From contig PLJM01000009.1 of the NCBI GenBank assembly GCA_003139695.1, forward strand, positions 16,267 to 80,266: a stretch of 64,000 nucleotides of DNA. The letters run 5' to 3'. The DNA is from Candidatus Dormiibacterota bacterium (GTDB lineage Bacteria > Chloroflexota > Dormibacteria > Dormibacterales > Dormibacteraceae). Every line of letters begins with the position of its first letter. Position 1 is the first letter of the stretch. Position numbers and translations under genes: made by a program. This document shows, piece by piece, positions 8,899-16,430 of the stretch. Below the pieces are notes generated by a model. It made no database searches and had not been told where the DNA came from. It was given only the letters and a program-made list of their open reading frames with translations.

Positions 8899-9885
8899 TT
8901 GGATCTTCAAACTCTTTTCAGCAGTTTGGCTATCCCGCAAACCTCGAATGCCTCAGACCGATTCAGCGTTGTTCAGATTCCGAACTACAACTCATATCTT
9001 CTCGGGCGTGACCCGTCCGGGGCGCCCGCCCTCCTTATAAGACAGGCTCAAAGTGCAAAGAATCTGATGAGCGTTGATCTGGAACACCTCCGGGTCGCGC
9101 ATGGTGTTCGATGCCAAATCGATTTTCCTGGCGGGCACCATGAAGTCGAGCAGGTCACCTTGATCCGTTGCACTGCGGATCCCGACTTGGAGCCCATTTT
9201 CCTACGGCTTATGGGAGGCCTGATAGCCGAGTTTGGAGATCCTTCGCCAGATGCCCTCGCAAGACTCGTTGCGCAACTGGTCGATCTGTTTCGCGCTCTG
9301 TCCCAACCGCCTAGGAAATCCATCCAGGGGCTATGGGGCGAACTGCTAATGATTGTGATGAGCAACGACCCGATCGAGTTAGTCAGTGCTTGGCATGTCG
9401 AACCAACTGACATGTACGACTTTAATGGCGGCCAGTTCCGAATCGAAGTCAAGACAAGTGCGTCGCGTCGGCGCACCCACCATTTTCGCCTGGAGCAATT
9501 GCAAGCTCCAACGGGCTCTGAGGCTCTGATTTGCAGCTTGATTACAGAGCGAGTTGGGGGTGGCGCGACCGTAGCAGACCTTGTGACCGAAATCGAGGCT
9601 TTGATCGCGGATCGCCCAGACCTTGTCGTCAGGGCAGAGACCGTCATAGCCGAGACGTTGGGTTCCGAATGGCGAAGTAGCGCTCACGTTACATTCGATC
9701 GTGAGGTAGCGAGCGAATCTCTGAGGTTCATCCCCGTCGCGGACATTCCGTCGATACCCGTCGAGGCGCTTCCTGCTGGGGTAAGCAACGTCCATTTTGA
9801 AGTCAGTCTCGGTGCGGTCCCGGCCACCTCGTTTGATGACCTCAGCACAAAAGGCGGACTCTTCGCTGCCGCCGTTCCGGCGTAA
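8899..9885 (+). CDS. PD-(D/E)XK motif protein (DUF4420-like), putative nuclease
   Basis: This 328-residue protein resembles DUF4420 proteins, which have a restriction-endonuclease fold. The core is visible: the helix IQGLWGELLMI (about 142-152) with a conserved Glu, then YDFNGGQFRIEVKTSA (about 174-189), where Asp and E-x-K make the catalytic D...ExK triad, then HHFRLEQLQA. DUF4420 genes follow Z1 genes in defence operons, as here. It is the best candidate for the DNA-cutting subunit. It begins at TTG, 10 bases after the Z1 stop, with no strong ribosome site, so translational coupling is likely. Sequence specificity and activity are unknown. Confidence 0.85.
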   Translation: MDLQTLFSSLAIPQTSNASDRFSVVQIPNYNSYLLGRDPSGAPALLIRQAQSAKNLMSVDLEHLRVAHGVRCQIDFPGGHHEVEQVTLIRCTADPDLEPIFLRLMGGLIAEFGDPSPDALARLVAQLVDLFRALSQPPRKSIQGLWGELLMIVMSNDPIELVSAWHVEPTDMYDFNGGQFRIEVKTSASRRRTHHFRLEQLQAPTGSEALICSLITERVGGGATVADLVTEIEALIADRPDLVVRAETVIAETLGSEWRSSAHVTFDREVASESLRFIPVADIPSIPVEALPAGVSNVHFEVSLGAVPATSFDDLSTKGGLFAAAVPA

Positions 9886-9994
9886 ATGCGATGAGCCCAA
9901 CAGGAAGCCGAGAGGATCTCGACTAATTCATAAGTCGGAGGACTCCGCCCACGCAGCGACTCACAAAAGGATCAACGTTATAGTCGACGGCTCA

Positions 9995-10753
9995 GTGAGC
10001 ACGCACCTTTCGGTCGCTACATGGAACCTTCAGCGCGTTGCCTCGAGGTCGTGGAAGAAGCTGCCGGCCATTCACAGACGAATGGAGGCGGTTTCGGCAG
10101 ACATCTGGGTGCTTACGGAGACGAGGTCTTCAATAACGCCTGGAGGGGCTTATTGCGGCATTCATTCACCGGCGCACCTATCTCGGCGGCCAGACGCCGA
10201 TGAACGCTGGGTTTCGGTGTGGTCGCGCTGGCCGATTCAGACTGCCAACGTCCGGGTGTCGCCGTGGTCCGTGACGGGAATCGTGCATTCGCCGTTCGGG
10301 CGATTGATTATCCACGGCATGGTCTTGCCTTATCGCCATGAGCCGACCAACGTTGCTGGCGAGTCACCCGTGTGGGCGGAATTCTCCAGGGAATTGTCGT
10401 TGCAGGCACAGGACTGGGTAGCAGTCAGGCACCAACACGGCGGTCTTCCTCTTATCGTTGTTGGTGACTTCAACCAGAACCTGGATGGGGCGCAATGGTA
10501 CGGGACGCCGGCGACGCGACGACAACTCGCGCTTGGGCTTGACGTCGCTGGCCTTCGATGCCTGACTATGGATGACGCGGTAGCGACTGGCAGGCTGAGA
10601 CGCAACCATTTGGTGGATCACGTTTGCGTTTCAACTGATCTTGCTCCGGCCGGGGAGTTCGACTGCTGGGAGCCGCTCGCAGAGGATGGCAAGGCGATCA
10701 GCGACCATCCTGGTGTTGTTGCCCGACTGAGGGCAGTCATGGACGGAGACTAG
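9995..10753 (+). CDS. Endonuclease/exonuclease/phosphatase (EEP) superfamily protein
   Basis: This protein of about 250 residues has the metal-dependent EEP fold of ExoIII/DNase I-like enzymes. In order: VATWNLQRV (Asn metal/phosphate ligand), VLTETRSS (catalytic Glu), VVGDFNQN (Asp/Asn pair), LVDHVCV and the terminal ISDHPGVVARL (Asp-His pair). All the usual catalytic positions appear present. The frame is open from 9797, inside the DUF4420 gene, but the first residues with family similarity follow the GTG at 9995, used here. It ends the A+T-richer island. It may be a cargo nuclease of the defence system or an unrelated phosphodiesterase; a 109-base gap makes operon membership uncertain. Confidence 0.8.
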   Translation: MSTHLSVATWNLQRVASRSWKKLPAIHRRMEAVSADIWVLTETRSSITPGGAYCGIHSPAHLSRRPDADERWVSVWSRWPIQTANVRVSPWSVTGIVHSPFGRLIIHGMVLPYRHEPTNVAGESPVWAEFSRELSLQAQDWVAVRHQHGGLPLIVVGDFNQNLDGAQWYGTPATRRQLALGLDVAGLRCLTMDDAVATGRLRRNHLVDHVCVSTDLAPAGEFDCWEPLAEDGKAISDHPGVVARLRAVMDGD

Positions 10754-10871
10754 GGTCTAAGGAAATTGGCGGACCAGCAGTCGCCTACGATCATGTGCGA
10801 ACGACATTTGCTCCAGGACTTTTGGGTTGACCCCACCTGCGGAACTGGTCGCTCTAGGTAGCCTGAACCAA

Positions 10872-12332
10872 ATGAACGTTCAGTTGGAGCGCGTTCCCTG
10901 GACGCCGCAGCTATATCGCGTTATGGCCGGGCTCATGGTCTCGCTCTTTGTTGCGGCCATGGACGCGACCGTCGTTGGTACTGCCCTGCCCACAATCGCT
11001 CGCGATCTTGGCAGCTTCCAGCTTTATCCCTGGATCGTCGCCGGTTATCTCATCACTGCCACCACCACCGTGCCCCTTTGGGGTCGCCTTGCTGATCTCC
11101 ACGGCCGCCGTCGCGTCCTGCTCGTTGGGATCGTGGTGTTCATCATCGCTTCCGCGCTTTGCGCGACCAGCCCCTCCATGGTGTGGCTCATCGCCTTTCG
11201 CACCTTGCAGGGGATCGGCGCCGGTTGTATCCAGCCCGTCGTTTTCACCATCCTCGGCGACATCTTTCCTCTCAAGCAGCGCGCTCCACTTTCGGGCCTC
11301 TTCAGCAGCATGTGGGCGATCGCGGCGATCATCGGGCCCGCCCTTGGCGCGGTGTTCGTGTCCACGATTGGGTGGCGCTGGATCTTCACCATCAACCTCC
11401 CCCTTGGCTTGGTGGCTTTAGCGCTCGTGTGGGGTTACAAGGAGCGGCGGCCTGAAAAGGCGGGCGCTCGCGGGCTCGACCTTCGCGGCTCGCTGCTGCT
11501 CACCGCCGGCGTCGTCCTTCTTCTTGTCGGCCTCGGGGCTGGCAGCCAGTCGGCCACGCCCAATTGGCTGTTCGTCGTCGCTGCTGTCGTCCTTCTCGCG
11601 TTGTTTGCGCGCGTGGAGTGGGTGAGTGCCAACCCCACGGTGCCTCTCGACTTGCTCCGCCATCGCGTCATCGGCCCTGCGATCGCCGTCGGCGCCCTTA
11701 TGGGCACTGTCATGTTCGGCGTCACCACCTACATTCCGCTCTGGGTGCAGGAGGTGCAGGGCGGCTCGCCCTTTGACGCCGGGGCTGCGGTCGGTGCGAT
11801 GTCGATCGGCTGGCCCGTGGTCTCAGCCCTCGCCGGCTTCTTCATGGTGCGCATCGGTTACCAGCGGCTCGTGGTCGCTGGGACCCTAGCCTTGCTTGCA
11901 GGCACCCTGATGCTGGCCATCGGGTCTCCTGGTCGCGGGATCGTTTGGACTGCCGCGGCATCGCTTGTGATTGGCGCCGGCATGGGCGCCATCGCCGCGC
12001 CCTTGCTCATCGTGATTCAGAACATCGTCGATTGGAGCCGTCGCGGTGCCGCCACCGCCCTCAACCAGTTCTCACGCACCATCGGCGGCGCTGTCGGCGT
12101 TTCGCTGATGGGTGTGTTGCTGCAGCGCTACGTCAACTCGGCCAAAGATCCTCTCGGCGCTCGCACGCAGCTGCAGGCCGGGCTGCACGCTGATTTCGTG
12201 GTTCTCGTCGTGCTGGCTGCGCTGATGCTGGCGATCGCCATCGCCATCCTTGTGGTGGCTCGGCGGGCTGATCAGGAGAAGCAAAGCGCGGCGGCTGCCG
12301 GCGCTGGGTCGATCGGCGCTTCCGCCGACTAG
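10872..12332 (+). CDS. DHA2-family MFS multidrug exporter
   Basis: A 14-helix antiporter of about 486 residues. Motif D1-like FVAAMDATVVGTALPTIA is in helix 1, motif A GRLADLHGRRRVLLVG in loop 2-3, and RTLQGIGAGCIQPVVF (motif B) in helix 4. The ATG at 10872 is preferred to the upstream TTG at 10827 because it leaves a normal short leader. Its stop overlaps the stop of the convergent lipoprotein gene by 4 bases. It borders the right edge of the defence island, mirroring the DHA2 gene at the left edge. Substrate unknown. Confidence 0.92.
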   Translation: MNVQLERVPWTPQLYRVMAGLMVSLFVAAMDATVVGTALPTIARDLGSFQLYPWIVAGYLITATTTVPLWGRLADLHGRRRVLLVGIVVFIIASALCATSPSMVWLIAFRTLQGIGAGCIQPVVFTILGDIFPLKQRAPLSGLFSSMWAIAAIIGPALGAVFVSTIGWRWIFTINLPLGLVALALVWGYKERRPEKAGARGLDLRGSLLLTAGVVLLLVGLGAGSQSATPNWLFVVAAVVLLALFARVEWVSANPTVPLDLLRHRVIGPAIAVGALMGTVMFGVTTYIPLWVQEVQGGSPFDAGAAVGAMSIGWPVVSALAGFFMVRIGYQRLVVAGTLALLAGTLMLAIGSPGRGIVWTAAASLVIGAGMGAIAAPLLIVIQNIVDWSRRGAATALNQFSRTIGGAVGVSLMGVLLQRYVNSAKDPLGARTQLQAGLHADFVVLVVLAALMLAIAIAILVVARRADQEKQSAAAAGAGSIGASAD

Positions 12333-12943
12333 GCCGAGAAGTGCAGCGTCGTCGTGATCATCTTGTCGAAGGCCGCCGTCAGGTCTGGTTCTTTCGGGTA
12401 GCGGTTGTAGATCGCGAAATGCGTCTCGCCGCCCGTGACAAACGCATAGACGACCTGGATTGTGCCTTTTGCCGGCCCTAGTGGCAGGGCCTTGCTGACC
12501 AGGTACGTCCGCCTCGTGCCTTGGATCCCATCAACCACCAGGCTCTTCGACGTTTTCCTCGTCCCGACGTACATCCCTGCGCCGCCGCCCTCGGCCGACA
12601 CTTGGCCCGGCACGCCCCACACCATCATCCGTGCGCCGTTCTGCTCGGAGCTGCATCCATTGGGGTTGATCAGCCACGTGAATGCGCCATGGGTGTCATT
12701 TGACTCGCAGTTGGCATATGTCCAGCCCGCCGGGCAGTCGAACCTGTAGGCGCCGCTGCTGTTCCTGATTGTGGCTGGACAGTCGAGGGTCGCCCCGGGC
12801 GGGGTTGGCGACGGGTAGGAGGTGCGTGGTCCGCTTGCGGGGGGCGGGTTGGTTCGTCCGCCCGAGGTCGGGACGTTTGCGAATGGCGTGCTGCACGCGG
12901 TCATCAGTCCGACCACCACAGATAGGAACGCCAGCCTTGGCAT
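12329..12943 (-). CDS. Hypothetical secreted lipoprotein
   Basis: A protein of about 204 residues with an N-terminal signal peptide ending in the lipobox GLMTAC, so it should be lipid-anchored on the outer face of the membrane. A Pro/Ser/Thr-rich linker follows (about residues 25-50), then a globular domain with several cysteines (CPATIR, CPAGWTYANCES, GCSSEQ). I do not recognise the domain. The ATG at 12943 is chosen because it places the charged residue and hydrophobic core correctly for a signal peptide. Tail-to-tail overlap with the DHA2 gene. Confidence 0.75.
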   Translation of the reverse strand: MPRLAFLSVVVGLMTACSTPFANVPTSGGRTNPPPASGPRTSYPSPTPPGATLDCPATIRNSSGAYRFDCPAGWTYANCESNDTHGAFTWLINPNGCSSEQNGARMMVWGVPGQVSAEGGGAGMYVGTRKTSKSLVVDGIQGTRRTYLVSKALPLGPAKGTIQVVYAFVTGGETHFAIYNRYPKEPDLTAAFDKMITTTLHFSA

Positions 12944-12975
12944 GACTCTAAGACTCAACCGACGAATCGTAGTTA

Positions 12976-13002
12976 CGCGGGCCGGCTGCGTGCCGGCCCG
13001 CG
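12976..13002 (-). terminator. Perfect 11-bp hairpin downstream of the VOC gene
   Basis: CGCGGGCCGGC and GCCGGCCCGCG pair perfectly around the loop TGCGT. It lies 14 bases beyond the stop of the minus-strand VOC gene. There is no U-tract, so it may be a transcript-stabilising or weak terminator hairpin. Confidence 0.45.
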
Positions 13003-13016
13003 CGTTTAGATGTCGG

Positions 13017-13802
13017 TTACCTGGACGGCGCTTCCATCTTCAGAAGGCCGAAGGATGCTCCCTGCGGGTCGCTCACGATTGCGAAGCGACCGCCTGGCAT
13101 GTCCTGCGGGGACAGCATTTCTTTGCCACCCTCCGCGATCACCTTGTCGAATGCCTTGTCGACGTTGTCGACGTTGAAGTAAACCATCCAGTAGCTCGGC
13201 ACCTGGGCCGGCACCATCGGGTTCATCTCCATGCCGCCGGCGATGCTATCGCCATGCAGCTGGAACTCCGTGTAGTCGCCTTTCTGGCCTTCGGTCATCG
13301 GGCTCTTCTTCTCGCCCCAGCCGAACAGCTTCTTGTAGAAGGGCTCTGCCTTGTCGAAGCCACGTGCGTTGAGCTCGGCCCAACCCATCGAGTTCGAACC
13401 CGTGGTCTGCGCGCCCTGCATGTTGGTGGCCTGCCACAGGCCCAGGAATGCGCCGCTCGGGTCCTGAATGATGGCCATGTGGCCCTGGTCCGCGACTTCC
13501 ATCACCGGCGCGATGATCTTGCCGCCTGCGGCCTCAGCCTGCTTGGCCGACTCCGCTGCGTTGGCCGTGCCGATGTACACAGTCCACGCTGAGGGCTGCT
13601 GCTCCATCTGCTTCGGGCCAATGCCCGCTACGTCCTTGCCGCCGGCCGTCGCCATCGCGTAGCCGCCGTACTTCGGGTCGGGGTTGACTTCGACCCTCCA
13701 GCCGAAGACTGCTGAGTAGAACTTCCTTGCGCCTTCCGGATTGCTGGTCGCAAGGTCCGTCCATACGGGCTTGTGCGCTACTGCGGTTTTGGCTTCTGCC
13801 AT
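13017..13802 (-). CDS. VOC-superfamily (glyoxalase/bleomycin-resistance fold) protein, two domains
   Basis: This 261-residue protein contains two tandem vicinal-oxygen-chelate domains (about residues 8-120 and 135-258). Each opens with a paired beta-alpha motif, for example LATSNPEGARKFYSAVFGW and LNARGFDKAEPFYKKLFGW, and each ends with an IIQDPSGA/IVSDPQGA motif. The arrangement is typical of the actinobacterial/Chloroflexi 'VOC family' proteins of unknown substrate. The ATG at 13802 has an excellent ribosome site (AAGGAGG, 7 bases upstream), which decides the start over an upstream extension. A metal-dependent role is expected from the fold, but the substrate is unknown. Confidence 0.88.
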   Translation of the reverse strand: MAEAKTAVAHKPVWTDLATSNPEGARKFYSAVFGWRVEVNPDPKYGGYAMATAGGKDVAGIGPKQMEQQPSAWTVYIGTANAAESAKQAEAAGGKIIAPVMEVADQGHMAIIQDPSGAFLGLWQATNMQGAQTTGSNSMGWAELNARGFDKAEPFYKKLFGWGEKKSPMTEGQKGDYTEFQLHGDSIAGGMEMNPMVPAQVPSYWMVYFNVDNVDKAFDKVIAEGGKEMLSPQDMPGGRFAIVSDPQGASFGLLKMEAPSR

Positions 13803-13870
13803 ATGTAGCCTCCTTGAATCCCCGTGTTGCCAAACGCAACCCAATACAGCGGTGATGGGTGGAGCGATGT

Positions 13871-14416
13871 TTAAGGGTTCGCGATGGCGAAATCGGTCGT
13901 CACGTTGACTCCGTTACGAAGCGTCTGCAGGGTTGAGCAGTATCGCTCCGCGCTTCCCAGCATACGCCTCGCACGCTCCTCATCGAGCCCCTCTTTCAGC
14001 GTCACTCTCGTGCGCATCCGGATTCCGGTTGCGCCCACCGCAACATTGCGATCAGTGGCCATCGTGCCCCTGAAATCCCAGTCGATGTCCACCTGCACCT
14101 CGACCCCTTCCAGCTCGATGCCCATATTGGCCGCCACGGACCTCAAAGTGCTCTCCTCGCAGATCGCCAGGGCCGCCGCCAGGATGTCCCCTGAGCAGGG
14201 CGTGTCGCCGGCGCCGCCGGCGGCGGGGTGGAGGCCTGAGCGGATGACCACGCTCGAGTACTCGACTGGGGCCACCGCGCAGTGGCGGGGGTCGGACATG
14301 TCGGAGGGCACGCTTCGCGCCGATGTGGTGACGAGGGCGGTCTTCGGGTCGGTCTTGTAGCTCTCTTTGAGGGGGGCCTGGATCGCTTTGAGGTCGATGG
14401 AGTAAGGCATCGACAT
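13871..14416 (-). CDS. OsmC family protein
   Basis: An OsmC/Ohr-fold protein of about 181 residues; the family reduces organic peroxides through a cysteine pair. PCSGDILAAALAICEESTL contains the second-helix cysteine region, and ERYCSTLQTLRNG holds the C-terminal cysteine. The ATG at 14416 is chosen over an upstream TTG. It is divergent from the DUF2089 gene across an 84-base region that contains a strong promoter for the latter. A second, unrelated OsmC-type gene lies at 58000. Confidence 0.85.
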   Translation of the reverse strand: MSMPYSIDLKAIQAPLKESYKTDPKTALVTTSARSVPSDMSDPRHCAVAPVEYSSVVIRSGLHPAAGGAGDTPCSGDILAAALAICEESTLRSVAANMGIELEGVEVQVDIDWDFRGTMATDRNVAVGATGIRMRTRVTLKEGLDEERARRMLGSAERYCSTLQTLRNGVNVTTDFAIANP

Positions 14417-14458
14417 ATTCTGCTCCAAGCCTGGTTTCGAGCTGGGCGATGAAGAAAC

Positions 14459-14487
14459 TTGACAAATCGTGGTGCTTTCCTTAATAA
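14459..14487 (+). promoter_or_regulatory. Consensus sigma-70 promoter for the DUF2089 gene
   Basis: TTGACA (14459-14464), a 17-base spacer and TAATAA (14482-14487) form a near-perfect housekeeping promoter. The expected transcription start is only a few bases before the ATG at 14501, so the mRNA would be leaderless or nearly so. Confidence 0.7.
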
Positions 14488-14500
14488 TCTCAACTTAGTG

Positions 14501-14875
14501 ATGGCAAAGACTCAAGAATGGCAAGAACTCACCATGATCACCCAGGGTCGACAGGTGGTGGTGGAGCGGGTTCGGCTTGGCGAGAGTGGGGCTGCCATCG
14601 AAGGGGCTTGGGAGCTGCCCCAGCTCACACGCCTCAGCGCCGACGACCAGGTGTTCGTCATCGCGTTCGTTCGCTCACACGGCTCAATCAAAGAGATGGA
14701 GAGGGTCTTTGGGGTCAGCTACCCCACGATCAAAGCGCGGTTGAACCGCATCGGCGAGCAGCTCAACTTTGTTGATAACAACCCTGCGCCGTCGCGCGTG
14801 GAGATCCTCGAGCGGCTCAGCCGCGGCGAGATCACGGCCGACGACGCCATTCGCCTCCTGGAGGAATTGAAATGA
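14501..14875 (+). CDS. DUF2089-family HTH protein
   Basis: A small (124-residue) protein with the DUF2089 helix-turn-helix core: LTRLSADDQVFVIAFVRSHG, then MERVFGVSYPTIKARLNRIG, where SYPT-x-RLN is the family hallmark. The C terminus (about 95-124) is a SHOCT-like helix pair, EILERLSRGEITADDAIRLL. Many DUF2089 proteins carry an N-terminal zinc ribbon; this one has no cysteines there. It overlaps the next gene by 4 bases (ATGA), so the pair is translationally coupled. A transcriptional role is likely from the fold. Confidence 0.82.
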   Translation: MAKTQEWQELTMITQGRQVVVERVRLGESGAAIEGAWELPQLTRLSADDQVFVIAFVRSHGSIKEMERVFGVSYPTIKARLNRIGEQLNFVDNNPAPSRVEILERLSRGEITADDAIRLLEELK

Positions 14876-15303
14876 CTGAAGAGCGCAGGCAGATCCTGGA
14901 GATGCTGGCCTCGGGCAAGATCAACGCGGGCGAGGCCGACCGCCTTCTCGGTGCGGTGCAGGGAGGGTCCTCGACCGCCACGGCCACTGCAACAGCGCCG
15001 TCCAAGGCGCCCAAGTTCATCCGCGTGATGGTCGACGCCAAGGAAGGCAAGAGCGACAAGCCGGTCCACATCAACCTGCGGGTGCCGATCGCGCTACTAC
15101 GCGCAGGGGTTCGGCTGGCAAGTCTGATTCCGGCCGGTGCCCAGGACAAGTTGAATGAGGAGCTTCGGAAGAACGGGATGGATTTCGACATCAGGCAGAT
15201 CAAGCCTGAAAACCTCAACGAGGTCATCGACCAGCTCCAGGACCTCACCATCGACGTCGACCAGGAAGAGGACGACGTCAAGATCCGGATCTTCTGCGAG
15301 TAA
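14872..15303 (+). CDS. SHOCT-like domain protein (YvlB/LiaX N-terminal type)
   Basis: A 143-residue protein starting with the helix pair RRQILEMLASGKINAGEADRLL, shared with YvlB/LiaX-type envelope-stress proteins and with the end of the preceding DUF2089 protein. An Ala/Thr linker follows, then a domain containing VHINLRVPIALLRAGVRLASLIP, a motif seen in DUF2089-linked proteins, and an acidic C terminus. No transmembrane segment is evident. It is coupled by a 4-base overlap to the DUF2089 gene; the pair probably acts together. Exact function unknown. Confidence 0.78.
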   Translation: MTEERRQILEMLASGKINAGEADRLLGAVQGGSSTATATATAPSKAPKFIRVMVDAKEGKSDKPVHINLRVPIALLRAGVRLASLIPAGAQDKLNEELRKNGMDFDIRQIKPENLNEVIDQLQDLTIDVDQEEDDVKIRIFCE

Positions 15304-15342
15304 GACCGGCGGGGGGCGCCTAGTAGTAGCCAGGCTGGGCGT

Positions 15343-15390
15343 CCCCTCCGGCGGGCTTCGCCCGCCACCTCCCCGGCAAGCGGGGAGGAC
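15343..15390 (+). repeat. Dispersed double-hairpin repeat, copy 1
   Basis: Two adjacent hairpins: GGCGGGC-TTC-GCCCGCC, then CCTCCCCG-GCAAG-CGGGGAGG, ending in AC. It lies between the SHOCT-like gene and the nitronate monooxygenase gene. Same family as the copies listed at 18219, 20696, 22532, 29013, 30320, 35389, 46212 and 52213. Confidence 0.85.
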
Positions 15391-15455
15391 AACCAGTCGG
15401 CCCCTTCGTTTAGGGGGATTCAGATCGGCTGCTCATTTGATACCTTGCGTTGGCC

Positions 15456-16421
15456 ATGCTCGAGACTGCATTCACCCGGCTTGTCAGTTGCACGGTTCCT
15501 ATCCAGCTGGCGGGCATGGGCAGCATTCTTTCTCCCGAGCTCGCCGCTGCCGTGTCCAACGCGGGCGCCCTCGGCCAGCTCACCTTTGCCGGCATCGAGG
15601 TGGATGACGCCAAAGCGCGCCTCGACCGCCTCGCCTCGCTGACCAGCAAGCCTTTCGGCATCAACCAGCTGATCCCTTACCTCAACCGCGACATCCTCGA
15701 GCTGTCCGCCCACAAGGCCAAGGTCATCGACTTCTTCTGGGGTGATCCCGACCCCGAGCTCGTCCGCATCGTCCATGAGGCCGGCGCCCTTGCCTCCTGG
15801 CAGGTCGGCTCGGTGGTCGAGGCGATGGCCGCGGAGAAGGCGGGTTGCGATTTCATCATCGCCCAGGGCGTCGAGGCCGGCGGCCACATTCGGGGCACGC
15901 TGGGCCTCATGCCGCTCTTGGCGCAGGTGCTGGACAAGGTTTCGATACCGGTGCTCGGCGCGGGCGGCATCGGCAGCGGGCGCGGCGTCGCCGCGGTGCT
16001 GGCTTCGGGGGCTGCGGGCGTGCGGATCGGCACCCGTTTCATCGCCGCCGCCGAGTCCAACGCGCACCCCGACTACGTGAGGGCGATCATCTCCGCGCAG
16101 GCCGAGGACAGCATTCGCACCAACCGATTCGAAGTCGAGTGCCCGCTGTGCCCCTCGACCCACGGCGTGCTGCGCTCGGCGCTCGATGCCGCCGAGGCGT
16201 ACGACGGTTCCTTTGTCGCCGAGTTCGAAGGCGAGCCCGTCGCCAGGTTCCGCGGCACCGTTCCGACCAAGGGTTTCACCGGCAACATCGGAGCGATGGC
16301 GTGCTACGCCGGGCAGTCGGTGGGCGAGGTGCGGGGGGTGCAGCCCGCGGCCGAGATCGTGGCGGAGCTGGCCGAGCAGGCCGAGAGGCTCCTCAAAGGC
16401 ACCGCGACCGCGACCGTTTAG
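15456..16421 (+). CDS. Nitronate monooxygenase (2-nitropropane dioxygenase-like)
   Basis: A 321-residue FMN-dependent TIM-barrel enzyme that oxidises toxic alkyl nitronates such as propionate-3-nitronate. Family marks are PIQLAGMGSILSPELAAAVS at the N terminus, GVEAGGHIRGTLG (a conserved loop with the active-site His), then IPVLGAGGIGSGRGVAA and GVRIGTRFIAAAES, the phosphate/FMN-binding strands. The ATG at 15456 is chosen because MLETAFTRL directly precedes the first strand. Enoyl-reductase (FabK-like) relatives share this fold, so that alternative cannot be excluded. Confidence 0.88.
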   Translation: MLETAFTRLVSCTVPIQLAGMGSILSPELAAAVSNAGALGQLTFAGIEVDDAKARLDRLASLTSKPFGINQLIPYLNRDILELSAHKAKVIDFFWGDPDPELVRIVHEAGALASWQVGSVVEAMAAEKAGCDFIIAQGVEAGGHIRGTLGLMPLLAQVLDKVSIPVLGAGGIGSGRGVAAVLASGAAGVRIGTRFIAAAESNAHPDYVRAIISAQAEDSIRTNRFEVECPLCPSTHGVLRSALDAAEAYDGSFVAEFEGEPVARFRGTVPTKGFTGNIGAMACYAGQSVGEVRGVQPAAEIVAELAEQAERLLKGTATATV

Positions 16422-16430
16422 CGGCGGGGC

